NCBI GenBank assembly: GCA_016800925.1
Contig: JABCPU010000134.1
Location: 62,001-126,000, forward strand
DNA: 64,000 nucleotides
Direction of reading: 5' to 3'
Source of the DNA: Suillus spraguei
Taxonomy: Eukaryota; Basidiomycota; Agaricomycetes; Boletales; Suillaceae
The notes below the pieces were generated by a model. It was not told where the DNA came from. It searched no databases and was given only the letters and a program-made list of their open reading frames with translations. Shown piece after piece: positions 1 to 12,056 of the stretch (its first letter is position 1; every line of letters begins with the position of its first letter). The translations under genes and the position numbers were made by a program.

Positions 1-143
1 ATACTGCCAATCTCACTTGGGGAGGTCAGACATACGAGACTAGCGACGGCAGAGTTAGTGGTCCCCTGGCTGTGGACATCTTACCTATCAGCTCTGGAGT
101 AGACTTGCAAGAGACGGGGGCAATCCTTGTTACGTTTCTTTGA
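1..143 (+). CDS. 3' end of a GH79-like glycosidase gene (partial)
   Basis: An open frame enters from the window edge (codons from base 3) and ends at TGA 141-143, giving the last 46 residues of a protein. The fragment contains TWGGQTYETSDGRVSG and ends in a short hydrophobic strand (GAILVTFL). This resembles the C-terminal beta-sandwich of fungal GH79 beta-glucuronidase/heparanase-like proteins, where a TWAGQTF-type motif is followed by a GALVFL-like end. That comparison is from memory of the family. The catalytic domain is outside the window, so the activity is an inference. No intron is seen in this piece. Bases 250-266 downstream are a short (TA)n run that could lie in or near the 3' UTR. 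Confidence 0.45.
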   Translation, partial: TANLTWGGQTYETSDGRVSGPLAVDILPISSGVDLQETGAILVTFL

Positions 144-2381
144 CAGGGATGGTTTGGCATTCTACAATGATTCTGATGCACACTCACCAAGATGCATCAT
201 TGCATCTTGAAGCAGACGTTGTTGAAATCAACCCGCTAACATCAGGCTAGTATATATATATATATCATTTAACTTATATGGTATGATCCTTTCGCCACAC
301 TGGTTCCTCCTTTTCCTCCAGTCATATTTGCTATATTCCTTGCTATCCCTCCCACTGCAATTGGCACCCCATAGAAGTTGGTACATTCACAAAAGTCATT
401 CCTAGCTAATTGAACACGAAAATTTCAACATAGATATCGTCCTCTCTAGTAGAACTCATTATAATATTGAATATTGAATGACATCTAAAAGAGACCTCCT
501 GCTTGAATTGAGTTGGAAAGTTGTCTGAGACAACGCAAATATACTATCCATTACGCTCGTTTCGTGACGGTCCATTATTTCGTGAGTCACACTCATGTCA
601 CCAGTAGTAACGAATAGTCACACTTGCCAAATTTACAACCCGTTCGACAACTCGTGAACTTCGACAGTAAATTGATTGGGACGCTATACTAGCTAGTGGT
701 AAACTTGCAAGCTATAGTTTGTATGGAGAAATACAGAGCTGAATGCAAATCATTACTGCTGTGTAAAATACTGAGGAAATGTATGAGGTAGATTTGATAC
801 ATCGAAGGATTGTCTTGCTGGATGTGTGTATTGAGCGAAAAAAAAATATGGTCACTGAATGTCCTCATAGTCAGGATCAGTAGATGCCAATGGCTTGCCT
901 CGGCGATGCCCCACGAACCCAGTTAAATGCTCAGCGCTCACCTGTTCACGGATTGCAGCTACAATGAAACACTGTTAAATTCAATGTCCGACATCGGCAG
1001 CCACGGTGACACTGAATCGTGATTTTTGCAGGCGTCACGCTGAAAATACGATCTCCACCATTTCTCAATAGTTTTGTTTCATTTCACTTGAAATATGCTA
1101 ATATTGTTACACTTAGTGGCGACTAAGCCTTTAACAATGAACCCAAAAGACACAAGCTTAAGGATTGCTAAGGTCAAGTTAGAGAATACAGGACATGTAT
1201 CTACTGACTATATAAGAAGTATTAAAGCGGAGCTTTAAGTAATCGTCCAATAGGAATAATAGCCTTGGAATCGTACCATAGAATGTGATGGAATATAATG
1301 GAATGTGTTAGAAGCGTGATTAGTGAAATGGTGACGATGTGAAGTGTGAAAGAGTGATGATGTGATAAGGTGAAGGGAGAACTGTAACAAATATAATATG
1401 TAGAACATACCTAGTGAAGTAGCTAAGCAGTTGCTTCAAAATGGAGTGCTGTAGACAAAAATCACGAAATAGTGGACTGTCACAAAACGAGTGTAATGGA
1501 TAGTAGTATAGTCAGGACAGGTAGTTCGTAATCCATATTATACTGCTTTTTCCACCAATCATATTGCTCCATTAGCAGCGTCATAAGCTCACCATAAGCA
1601 TCAAACAAGCGAAAATCATGGGTCTTTTGCTGATGATGAAAGTCGAGGCAGAATTGAGTGAGATAATTGAAAGTGCAGGCAGAAATGTCATCTGCTGATA
1701 TGTGCTGACAGAGTTTCAATACCCTTTAGAAGTGCTGGATATTTTCATCCACTTTGCATTGATCCAGTTCTCCACATCCTGCAATGCACCATAAGTAATA
1801 AGTAGTATTGTTAATGTACTGTAGCTCTAGGTTTACATATCTACTGACTCAAAAAATGTTAAGTTCAAAGGGGAGGGGGACATCAGCAAAATACAACTTT
1901 TCCCACAGACCCTCACAGTGTCACAGACACCACCACCTGTCCCTGTGGTATTAATGTATCAGTCCCTATAGTTATAGTAAAGCCCTGATACATTGATCAC
2001 TATAAGTTATAGGGTGGTCTGATACATCATTGTACTATAGATTATAGCCCTTATCCTTCCCTACCCTTCTGTACTGTCCTGGGTGTGTTTTTCCTTGTGC
2101 TATTCTGTTCCTGTGATCGGATATCTCAGATCAGATCTAGACAATATGTTCAAGTGCCATTCCTGTGATCAGGTATGTCAGATGGGATCTGACTTCTTGA
2201 GCTGATTATGAAGAATTTGATCTGCATTGATATTATTCAGTGCCTGGACATGTTACACTATGTAGTGCTACAGGAGGGTGGTTGATTCAAGGCATATGGA
2301 TAGTATTCTTGAGCTTGGAGACCTTGGGGTCAAGAGTCAAAGCCACAAGTTGAGGAACAGTGCTCCACAATCCTTGAAATG
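144..2381. other. Gene-free AT-rich intergenic DNA
   Basis: No frame longer than about 80 codons has recognisable content here. The stretch holds a (TA)n microsatellite (about 249-266) and old repeat debris from about 1860 on, including several short TATAGT/ACTATA stem-like repeats at 1955-2045. I see nothing I can assign to a gene. Confidence 0.5.
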
Positions 2382-2524
2382 TGTATTAATGAACTATACT
2401 AACTAGCATTCCCTTTAGGGTCAAACATTCTTGCCTTACAAGTGAAGCAGACTAGGTAGAGTGCAAGACTCATATACTGACTTGGTAGTAGTTCGCAACA
2501 ACCCAGGCCAGATTGTATCTTTAC
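2382..2524 (-). repeat. LTR2 end fragment (inverted)
   Basis: The segment ends in GATTGTATCTTTACA, the inverse of the LTR2 start (TGTAAAGATACAA). It carries the same inner words (CCCTTTAGGG, AAGTGAAGCAGACTAG) as the complete LTR2 copies near 50.6, 56.4 and 62 kb. Only about 140 bp remain. It abuts an LTR4 fragment at 2525, which suggests LTR2 landed in LTR4 and was later truncated. Confidence 0.7.
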
Positions 2525-3211
2525 ACCAGCTCTACCTTTGGTAATCTTATCCTGTCTGTTTCTATTCCAGACCTTGTCCAGAGTAGTCTATACTATTTCT
2601 ACACTATATCCAGACCTACTCCTCTATAGTAGTCAACACTTCCCCTAAGATCCACAAAGCTATGCTCATCCAATCATCCAATTATCCAATTATCCAATCA
2701 TCCAATTATCCAATCATCCAATCATTCAATCATCCGCTCCTCTGCTCCTCTGCTCTTCCGCTCTTCTGATCTCCGGACCTCCAGACCTCTGGACCTCCAG
2801 ATCTATCCTATCCTATCCTCCGACATCTGTGGGTCATCTTTCCCTCTCGAGCTCCGCTCCTATCCTGCCCTGGACTTTGTCCAGCAGTCCATCCTCATCC
2901 ATTCTACTTCAGACATGTTCCAGTAGTCTTATCTTTATCCCTTGTCATCCAGAATAGTTCCAGCACTCATCTGGAAGTCCTTTGGAGCTCTATTGAGCTA
3001 TCCTGTCTTAAGAGTTCATCCAGACTTCATCTGGACTTCACCAAGAACTCTCCAATGGACTTTGTCTGAAATTAAGAGCACATACTTGGGTAAGGGGCAC
3101 TGTGCACAAGCTGAGGCCAAGCCCCTTTGACTTTCTGACTCTCTGGTATAACCCCATGTAAAGCCAGGACTTCTTAGTAGCCTCTGGTTTTGCATGGTTT
3201 AACAGTCATGC
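2525..3211 (+). repeat. LTR4 fragment
   Basis: Near-collinear with 40195-40887. Shared features are the TCTACCTTTGG start, a polypyrimidine run (short ATCCAATC repeats at about 2670-2740 here), the GGTAAGGGGCAC block and the end TTTTGCATGG...TTAACA at about 3211. It contains no coding sequence. Confidence 0.7.
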
Positions 3212-3716
3212 TTCTCCCATGTGCATTCTATTTCCATTCTATTTCCTGCACACACTTCTTTCCATTTGTCATCATTCCTGAGTCACTGACTCATGTATGC
3301 ATGTTCCTCTTCCTCTACATCCCATTCGTCCATTGTACTTGTGACTCATTCTGACTTGCTGATGCACATGCATCTTTCTATTCACTATCTGACTTCACAT
3401 TAATTTGAGCTCAGCTCAAATCCCTTTCCTGTGTCCTATAAATACTTGTTGATAGCATTGTACTTCTTTAACTTGAATCTACTTGGTCTTGAGCTCTGAA
3501 ATCCTCTTCAGTAAGCTTCTGATAAGCTTTCTGTCTTTATCTGAACTTTGCTTGAGCTCATTGCTCTTGCGTCTTTGATCTCGTTGGACTTTGACCCCTG
3601 TTATCGTCCCTGATAACTATTACATCAAGACAGATGTATAGTTAGTCTCAGAGTCATTGCATCTAAGTCTACCAGGTTGCTAGCCTCACACAATGCAACC
3701 TAGGCCTCTAGCCTAG
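3212..3716 (+). repeat. Divergent LTR5-like remnant, interrupted by a solo LTR
   Basis: Shares order and wording with the LTR5 copy at about 43.2-43.5 kb: a TATAAATA box (about 3437), CTTTAACTTGAATCTACTTG, AAGCTTN(0-9)AAGCTT stems, and a GCAAC...CTAG segment. It resumes beyond the solo LTR at 4207. It is a weathered LTR rather than a gene; the TATA box would be its U3 promoter. Confidence 0.55.
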
Positions 3717-4201
3717 TGTCACAACCCACAAATGAAATAACGCAAGGGCAGAGACTAGGACTCAAACAACAGGTTATCACAAGAGAGAGAGGAGCAAGGA
3801 CGTCTTGGATTGCTACTATGTAGATATGTACAAGAGGTTTGAACTAAAGAACTACTACAGTGAAGCTAGCTAACTATATACACATATTGAAACTGAGATA
3901 TAAACTGAGTCTGAAACTACTAGCCAATCATAAAATAGAAGTAAGAATCATACAATGTGATAATTGTGACATAGTAATGACATCATATTCTAGAAGGTTC
4001 TAAGATCATGTGATACTATCTTATCTTATCTTATCTTTTATCCGATAGCATCATAGAAGATCTCTTTATCTTCATCAGGGAGTTTGGTTATAGAAGTGGA
4101 TGTAGGGATTTCAGTAGGGTTAGGGTTTGTCTTAGCACTGGGTTTAGACACTTTAGGAAAATTGAGGAAGGAATAATGGTTTGTATTTGGAATTCATGAC
4201 A
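3717..4201. repeat. Solo LTR with 5-bp TSD (CCTAG)
   Basis: A 485-bp sequence begins TGTCACAACCC and ends TTCATGACA. It is flanked by perfect direct repeats CCTAG at 3712-3716 and 4202-4206. TG...CA ends and a 5-bp duplication are the signature of an LTR left by recombination of a full element. It contains no frame of note. It belongs to none of families LTR1-5 and is single-copy in this window. Confidence 0.85.
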
Positions 4202-4506
4202 CCTAGGGAGACAAGATACGCGCCCTTGCTACAAAGCATTACATAGCTCAAAATATCCTCCTGATGCTGGCTAATCTGTGGGCCACAGTAATACATGTAT
4301 CACTAATGATTTATAATTGTAGGCAGTGATACATTAATCCTACAGGTACAGGTGCATTGCAACAACTTTAGATGAGGGCACAAGTAGAGTAGAATGTTCT
4401 CACGCAATGACAACCAGATACCAGCCTAGCTTTAATTGGGAGAAATTCTACCGACATATCTAACACGAGTGAGACTAAATACTTTGTGGGTAGAAAGCTC
4501 ATGATA

Positions 4507-4546
4507 TTGGGTGACTATCTATAGGCTCAAATAATGCGGAATAAAT
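4507..4546. repeat. Left member of an inverted repeat pair with 8582-8620
   Basis: About 40 bp (GGGTGACTATCTATAGGCTC...) match the reverse complement of 8582-8620 at roughly 9 of 10 positions. The pair encloses the Harbinger element with about 200 bp of left flank and 700 bp of right flank. Its origin is unknown. Confidence 0.6.
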
Positions 4547-4652
4547 GAGAATAGAATGAAAAAAACCATTTAAGGAAGTCGTGCCGCAATGCCGCTGTTC
4601 ATTTGGGAAGAATTTGCAAAACATTATTTCCTTGACCCTCTTATAAACTCTA

Positions 4653-4683
4653 AATCTGTAAGGGGGGGGGGGCCTTACAGATT
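4653..4683. other. Hairpin with an 11-G run in the loop
   Basis: AATCTGTAAGG (4653-4663) pairs with CCTTACAGATT (4673-4683) across a run of eleven G (4662-4672). It lies about 70 bp left of the Harbinger terminus. No function is assignable. Confidence 0.6.
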
Positions 4684-4932
4684 AATCCAATGGATTATAT
4701 CTGTTTTAGGCCATTTTGAGCCACTAACTCTGCTGACTAATCCACAACTTAGGGTCTGTTCGGCCATGAAATTTGAGCGCAACTAACAATCCAAATTTCA
4801 AAATTTGTTTGCTTTGTCATCATTGGCGTCTGTGTGACATGTGTGACCCATCGATAATAGATATCATCTAACATGCCTGCTACATGATCATCATTGTCCC
4901 ATCTCTCTCGTCACTCTAAGGGCAAATGGCCG

Positions 4933-6223
4933 ATGGTGCCCAGGAAGAAAAAGTCTGCAACTTCAGAGAGTCAGAGCCAGGAGGGGGAATCTAGATGACA
5001 TTGGTTGCTGGAGGATGAAAAAGAGTTTATTGCATATATCAAGGAGAATTGCACAAAGGGCGGTGATGGACTCAACTTCAACAGAACATTTTGGAACCAA
5101 GTTGCAGAACATCTTGCTCCATTCACTACTTCTGGTGGGGTGAAGACAGGTGATGCCTGTTCAACCAAATGGACTCGCGTTAGTCTCTTATCACCATGAA
5201 ACATATTGCATACTAACAAGTGTCCAGCTCCGCACCGCATACAGTATCGTTGACAGAGTTGCACACTACTCTGGTATATCATGGAGTGCAGAACGTGGCG
5301 CTGATATTACATTTGAATCCGAGGGGGTTTGGGCCAATATTATTAAAGTGAGTCTGCACTTCATTTCAATCATTTTACTACTGACACTTCACATCATTCA
5401 GAATATTCCCACTGCAAAGCCTTACAGGAACAAAGGCTGGCCATTGTATGAATATTTGGCAGAATTTATGCCTTCAAAGGCTGCTGGCCAGACTGCTTTT
5501 CACCCCCTTCTGCAGCTCAGCAACTTCTCAATGGCCTCATCTTCTTCTAGCAGCGCAGCTCCCCAACAACCAAGCTTCTATGACATCAACATGCAGGAGC
5601 AGGAGCGCATGCTCAACAACCTTGAGAATGCCTCTGGGAGATCAAACATTGTGATGCTGCCCCTCCCCCACCTGCCCCATTTGATGCAGTGCGGCAACCT
5701 ACTTTTGCCCCCTCCATGCCAGGCACATCTACCGGCATGTTCTCTCTACCCAAACCCACATCAAAGGGTTCAGGAAAACGCAAAGCTGAAGGTGATGAAC
5801 CTGAATCAAAGGCTTCGGGAAAATGCAAAGCTGAGGGTGATGACAGCATGAGGTCACTGACTTGTCCTTCCAGGTCTACAAGGAACCATCCATCTTGGAA
5901 AGTCTGCAAAATCCTCACATGTCACTGTCCCTCAAGCTTTCCAGCAGATGGGCTTGGATATCCACAACCTCAATGCAACCTTTGGTGTTGCAGTGAACAC
6001 TTTGCAGGAGCGCACATCATATTCCATTACTCACTCTGTTGATCTTATTCCTTTGCGCCGACAGAGGGCTATCGCACAGCTGCTGAAAGAGGGTTTGTAG
6101 GACAATGAAGTTGTAGCCATCATCAAGCATTTCATGCATGACATCTCCATTGCTGATTTGTACTTAGCTATTGATGTTGACAGTATATGCAAACTTTTCT
6201 TACAGGACTTCATGTCATCTTAG
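4933..6223 (+). pseudogene. Harbinger SANT/Myb-like DNA-binding protein
   Basis: Start chosen at ATG 4933 (MVPRKKKSATSES). An in-frame TGA at 4996-4998 looks like a former CGA (Arg). Next comes a Myb/SANT-like domain with the expected aromatic spacing: HWLLEDEKEFIAYI, then NRTFWNQVAEHL, then GDACSTKWTR. An intron-like gap follows (about 5190-5340). A KPYRNKGWPLYEYLAE block and a Ser/Pro/Lys linker with GKRKAEGDE repeats come next. The C-terminal segment (about 5940-6223) ends at TAG 6221-6223 and has one more stop after KEGL. In this superfamily such proteins bring the nuclease to the ends; that role is inferred from family knowledge. Confidence 0.8.
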
Positions 6224-6311
6224 CTAGCAAACTGTGTACTCAAAGTAGTACCTCAAATAAAGTTTTTTTAGAGCACAGTTGTACAGTCAAGCGATGTATC
6301 TAACAGTTATT

Positions 6312-7721
6312 CTATGACCAATAGCCCCCTCTCCCATCTGACAGTGTTGTAGTCTGCCCACATGTGAAGGGCGATGTTTCACGGCGATCATGTGAACGAG
6401 TGTGTGACTGCTCAGTAAGAGCACCTTCGGCAAGTGCTCCAGTATCAGCTGGTTGCTGATCCAAGTCAAGATTGACTTGACGATAGTCAAGCATGTCATC
6501 AGGGTCATGAACATGGATGACATTGTGCACCAGGCACAGTGCTGGAGGGATGCAGGCTTGCACCTCCATGTTATAGTGGGGGGGAAGTAAAAGGATTCGG
6601 AAGCAGTTCTTCAGGACGCCAAATATGCACTGATGACGTTTCTGAGCATGGCATGCTGTAGATTGAACAATTCCTTGTGATCCACGGACTAAAAAATAAG
6701 TAAAAATGAACTATATTGCAAAGGGGGGCTACATACCCAAGACGGCCCCTGCCCCACTCAGCAAGGTGATAACACCTCCCCAATAGGGGACAAGCAGCTC
6801 GTCGCAAGCACCAAATCCTGCATCTGCAAGATAATACTTACCTGCAGGAATATTGAAGTTGGTAATGCGAGCATTGTGATAAACACGTGCATCAGCTGCG
6901 GATCCCTCCCAGCCACTCAGCATATACAAGAATGACATGTTGAAACTGCATGAAGCTAGGCAGTTCTGAGTCAACCCGCCCTTACGATTGCGAGCAGCAT
7001 CATGATCCTTGGAACTAGGATGGCATGTGATGTGAGTGCCGTCTATGGCACCGATTGCATCAGCAAAATATGGGTAATATTTCGGTTGCTGCAGGATTTC
7101 CAATGGCATTTGACTGTCAGCGTCCAGCAACCGGATGTATAATGAATAAATGGGGGGGGAGGAGAATGCATTTAGGATACATTTGAAATACCTTTAAAAA
7201 ATCAGCCAGGTTATCAATAAAAAATAGGGAGTGTCATACTTCAATATTGTGTCATTGGAGCGCTGAAAGCACTTGCCAACATGACGTACAGAAAGACCTG
7301 TAACACTTGCATAAAGGAAGATGGCAAGCTGCTCCTTGAGCAGAACATTCTTTGAGTCATGACATCCAGAATCACGGAGTAGGTTTAACAAGATGTTGAA
7401 TACATGGAAACAGACTCCAAACTCATTTCGAATACGATGGGGATGTCCAGCGATTAACTTGTTGACTCATCCAATTCCTGAAAGAGCAGAGGTATGGTAT
7501 GGTTGTTTGTTGAAGTGTGCATTGGAATAGTCCTGGAACGTCTCGGTAGCAGTGTTAGCCATGATGTTTATTATATGATTCCCACTAGTAAACATCTTGC
7601 TTGTCCAATCTTCCAGCTCATAAGTGTTGACAGCAGTACTCCTGTCCATATCAATGTCATCTTCGACAGCAGTAGCAGCTTCAACTGGTCCGATTGGCAG
7701 GATGTCATCGTTGTCGTGCAT
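6312..7721 (-). pseudogene. Harbinger DDE transposase
   Basis: Reading leftward from ATG 7721: an N-terminal region with LLKEQLAIFLYASVTGLSVR and RHVGKCFQRSNDTIL, then an intron-like gap. The nuclease core follows, with first Asp in AIGAIDGTHI and second Asp in YYLADAGF, plus KGGLTQNCLA and LSGWEGSAADARVYHNA between them. After PYWGG the frame shifts; YHLAEWGRG lies in another frame and an intron-like GTATGT...TTTTTTAG follows. KELFNLQHAMLRNVI is next, then IFGVLKNCFRILLLP in yet another frame. The 1-nt loss sits at the codon expected for the catalytic Glu (NVIE). The C-terminus ends at TAG near 6312. This is a clear DDE_Tnp_4-type enzyme, inactivated. Confidence 0.88.
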
Positions 7722-7871
7722 AGTGCGTGCAGTGTATGTCTAACATTACATCTGATCGTTATCAGCGTGACATTGGGTTTTTGAGACTCCGTTCGGCCGA
7801 CAATGACAAAGCAAACAAATTATGAAATTTGGATTGTTAGTTGCGCTCAAATTTCATGGCCGCACAGACCC

Positions 7872-9034
7872 TTATTAGGTTCCTTGCCTCACTCGTCTTT
7901 AGCTTTGGCAGTCGTTGCCTCATCATAACATACAAATTTTAACTGTGGTCCAATACCTACGCTCCCTAGTGAAAATACTACTGAAGTTTTAAGATTTGTA
8001 ACAGCAGAACTGTGCAGTCACGTATCACTGTGACTGGCCAGGCCACGAGTCGAGCAATGCCAACCTCAATCTGCTTGTATCTGTCCAGTAACAAGCACCA
8101 TCCATCTTTCAAGCTTCAGTGAAGTTTTTTCTTCTTGTTAATTGCTTTGATGTACATGTGTGTGCTAACGTATTACTGCAATCACCCAGGGTCTTTTTTA
8201 CTATCTGTGACTCAGAGCTTCGAGAATCGCCTCGGCAACCAGCGTGGCTAGTAGTGTTGCTATCGAGCTCTTTAAAACATCACGTGATTCTGCCATCCAC
8301 GCTTGCAGAACATAGTTCTGCCAGGTTCTGCCAGTTCTGCCGGCAGAACTACCTCGAAATAGTTCTGCCCACAGCACTAGTGGCTGCTAACATTCTTGCA
8401 TCTTCTTCGTCATTGAGAAATGCTATCTCTTCTGCATCGTTCACCAGAGCATACTGTAGTAGTAGATCCATCAGAGTTCTTACTGAATTGGAAAATACAT
8501 GTTGCTTTATTCCACATGCGTTACGGTTTAGTTTTCTATACATATTATCTTTTGCAAATGAGTTTCAAAGTCCGTTATAAGATATTCCGCATTGTTTAGC
8601 CTACTGATAGTCACCCATTCTAACAGGAAAATACTGAAACCGGATTCTTCCCAAACGTTCTGGTTCCTTGCGCTTCAATCAAGGCAACCGCCACAAAGGT
8701 GAGGTAAGGCCGTGGGCATCAGCAGCCCAAATGGAATCTTACCGGTCGGCTAATTTGAGGTATGGTTGAACTTGACCCACCTATAAACTGAAGCGAACAT
8801 GTCCTGCAGAGTCTGGGGTTTTTTCGTTGTGAATGCCGTGAGGGTGTTCGAACTTTTTCTGTGCAAGGTTTGGAGAAACTCGAAATAACCGAGTAAGGTC
8901 CGACTGATAACAGGGTACCGGAAACCGCCTTGATATGAATTGAGCACACTTAAAATACCAAAGCTAGCATCTCTACCCCCGACGTGTCCGCCCTTCTCTA
9001 CTTAGTACTTACCGTATCTTTTTCAATCGCTACA
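7872..9034. other. Intergenic region upstream of the transporter gene
   Basis: No supported gene. It contains the right member of the outer inverted repeat (8582-8620) and a perfect 18-bp palindrome AGTTCTGCCGGCAGAACT at about 8332-8349, within a cluster of GTTCTGCC repeats. The last few hundred bases must hold the promoter of the gene starting at 9035; no TATA box is obvious. A 153-codon frame at 8119-8580 has no recognisable content. Confidence 0.5.
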
Positions 9035-11849
9035 ATGCCTGGGGGACCTGGAGGATCAGGGACTGGTGTCGCCACCGGTTCATTATTCTGGGCGGTAATC
9101 ATGTCCGCTTTCGCTGGTACTGTTGTTATCCTGTACTCTCAAGTCCTTACACTAATGTATACTCTTGACATTCAGCTTTTGGTGGTATCGTCTTCGGGTT
9201 CGTTTTCATGAACGTGTTACTCGTCGCTTCGTCATTGACATTAATTCACATCCAATAGATATGATACTGGTACCATTGGAGGTATCATTGCCATGCCCGA
9301 CTGGTTGACAACATTCGGTGTATATGATCCTAGTGCCGCGAGCACGCCTGGCGTCAATTATTACCTTCCTACAGCAAATAAAAGTCTGGTTGTACGTGAA
9401 TGGTACTTTTATAAAGCCGCTTTGACCGATTGATCCGATAGGTGTCAATCCTTTCCGCGGGAACTTTCTTTGGAGCTTTACTTGCGTTTCCTATGGCGGA
9501 CATTGTCGGGCGAAAGTGGGGCATCATCGCTTCTTGTGGCGTCTTCTGCCTTGGGGTGGGCTTACAGCTGGATACGCACTGGGCCGCTTTCGTGGTTGGA
9601 CGTGGTATGTTCAAATCAAAATTTCTTAGATTTGGGTTATGTTTTTACATGTAAATGACACCAGTTATTGCCGGTTTCGGTGTGGTATGTTCTAAATACC
9701 AATATTTTCATTCGTAACTTACGATGGATGTCATTAGGGACTTCTCTCATGCTTGATTCCCATGTACCAGTCCGAGGTGAGTGTTCATCCTGCGAAAAAA
9801 ACTTAGCCTGGTCTTCAAACGTCATGTAGTGCGCACCGAAAAGCTTGCGTGGAATGATTGTCGGACTTTATCAAGTTGCGAGTAAGTGCTTATTCTGTAT
9901 CATAATAGTATTCTCTTTATTTCTCTATCTTTAGTTGGTATCGGAGCATTACTTGCTGCGATCGTCCTAAATGCCACAAAAGATGAACTGAGCCATCGTG
10001 CTTGGAGGGTATGTTGAATATCTCGAGCAAATCATGCTATGGGGCTTACTTGTAATTTCTTAAGACTCCCATCTCAGTACAATTCGCGTGGGCCGCTATT
10101 CTTAGTGGTGGCCTTGTAATCCCACAGCTCCTTTGTCAGGACTTCTACTGTACTAATCCGGTTTTCTTCTAGTTTCTTCTTCCTGAAAGTCCGCGGTTCC
10201 TCGTGCACAAAGGTCGCAAGGACGAAGCCAGAAGATCATTGGCCCGTCTTATGACCATGCCCCCTGAATCCCCTGAAGTTGATCTCGAACTCGATGAGAT
10301 TGCGACCGCTCTTACAGCCGATCGCGCAATCGGGCAAGGGTCGTATATTGGTTGGTAATTTGATGCCTTCCTGTAGACTCGTGCTGAGTGGCTACTAGAT
10401 TGTTTCAGGAACAATGACTTAAAAAACGGTCTCCGAACATGGACTGGTATTTGGCTGCAAGGGGTAGGTTCTCCTTTGTTATCCTGACTTGTACTCTTTG
10501 CTCACATACATCTTTAATAGTGGCAACAACTGACTGGAATCAACTTCATCTGTACGTGCCATTTTTCAACTTTGATCTTATTTCTGACCTTCATTCTGCT
10601 CCTACTTTAGTCTACTACGGCATTGTCAGTCCATTCAATTTTGCGTGCTTATTCTCGGTGACCTGAACTATTTTCGTAGACATTCTTCCAATCAGCCGGA
10701 ATCAACAACGCCTTCATCATCAAGTACGTTCTTACCTGGAGCTCAAATTTATATTACCGACATCTTTCTTAGTATCATTGCCGGCGTCGTAGGCACCGTA
10801 ATGACTATCGTCGGTGTTCAACTGATCGACAGAGTGGGTCGTCGGCGCCTGCTGCTCATTGGTGCCATTGGCATGTGTGTTTGTGAATTCATCATCGCAA
10901 TCGTGAGTAGCCTGCCATCCACTAGAGGTCATTTTTCTCACTTCACCCATGATAGGTAGGAGTAACAGTAGGACAGACAAAAACAGCCACTATTAACGGA
11001 GTAGCCAGTTCAGTGGCAGTTAACCTGACTGCGCAGCGTGTCTTGATCGCTTTCGTTTACATGTAAGGAATTTAATACTAAATTCTTGTCAGGTCACTCA
11101 TATTTATTTGATCTCCTGCCTTTCCTTAGATATATCGCATTTTTTTCTATCTCGTGGGGTCCAGTTGTCTGGGTTATCACTGGAGAAATCTTCGTAAGTC
11201 TTCTATAACCACGTCACTTACGCCAGTTCTAATATTTTCTTGGTCTCTAGCCTCTCAATATCCGTGCAAAGGCCATGTCACTCAGCGTGGCTAGCAACTG
11301 GCTTTGGAACTTTGGTATCGGTAAGACGGCGTTTTCCCCTTCCCTCTTCTCCGCTAATTACGAAAATACAACTATAGGATACGCAACACCTTACCTTGTC
11401 GACCCTACTACCACTGGTATCAACGGCATTAAAACCGCTCACCTGGGTGTTAAGGTGTTCTTCATCTGGGGATCGACTTGTCTCGGGTGCTTCTTCTTCA
11501 CGTGAGCTCTACCCTTCTGACCGCCTTCATTGCATTACTGATCCGGTCATTACCCCTTTTCTACATGCAGCTATTTCTTCATACCAGAAGTGAAAGGACT
11601 TTCTCTCGAACAGATTGATCTTTTGTACCGCGAGTCTTCCAGTATGTTTATTATTGTCTTTGATTCCGAGCGGTGCCTGACCATTTATTTAAGTTCTCAA
11701 CTCCGATAGCTACCGCAGACAGATGCTGGAAGAGGGCGAGACGTACGTCAAGAAGAAGGTATGCAATAGAAGACTCCTATTTTGGTCTATGGTGTTTAAC
11801 TTTTTTCTTCTTACAGGACGGTGTTTACGAGGACAAAGAACGAGTCTGA
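9035..11849 (+). CDS. MFS hexose transporter, 22 exons, 543 aa
   Basis: Twelve-helix sugar:H+ symporter of the major facilitator superfamily, expected in the plasma membrane. I placed 22 exons using GT/AG junctions: 9035-9116, 9176-9197, 9259-9391, 9442-9604, 9665-9684, 9738-9776, 9830-9881, 9935-10008, 10065-10115, 10173-10350, 10399-10463, 10521-10551, 10611-10624, 10680-10723, 10773-10902, 10956-11062, 11130-11193, 11251-11320, 11378-11501, 11571-11641, 11694-11758 and 11817-11849. They total 1632 nt, a multiple of three, with no internal stop. Sugar-porter signatures occur in order: FGYDTGTIGG in helix 1, DIVGRKWG in loop 2-3, PESPRFL after helix 6, GWQQLTGINF in helix 7, DRVGRRRLL in loop 8-9 and PEVKGLSLEQID after helix 12. 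Introns are about 50-70 nt and one exon is only 14 nt, typical of Agaricomycetes. It appears functional and is the only intact host gene here. The substrate is not determinable. Confidence 0.93.
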
Positions 11850-12056
11850 GATATATATTGAACTCTATTTCTACGAACATGATTTTTTACCTACATAGGC
11901 CATAATTGAGTGTTTTGCTTCAAAAGATTTCATCAACTTATGACCTTTTAAAAATTAAGACCCGTCGATTTTACACTGAACCAGTAAGTTAGGTTTGAGA
12001 ACTTTATTCCAAGTTTTCGTACTAGTAACTGGATGACTTTCCGTAGGCTCGAGAAA

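Larger units (their letters stand above)
4752..7871. mobile_element. PIF/Harbinger transposon, 3.1 kb, TSD TTA
   Basis: The element begins GGGTCTGTTCGGCC and ends in the inverse (GGCCGCACAGACCC). Inverted similarity extends inward for about 85 bp (CATGAAATTTGAGCGCAACT...). Both ends are flanked by TTA (4749-4751, 7872-7874), the target duplication typical of PIF/Harbinger. It has the two-gene layout of that superfamily: a SANT/Myb-like DNA-binding protein on plus (4933-6223) and a DDE nuclease on minus (6312-7721), convergent. Both genes are broken, so this copy is not autonomous, but the ends look intact. Confidence 0.92.

Noticed and set aside
8119..8580. 153-codon plus-strand frame upstream of the transporter
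   Set aside because: No domain, intron pattern or homologous block recognised; composition fits chance.
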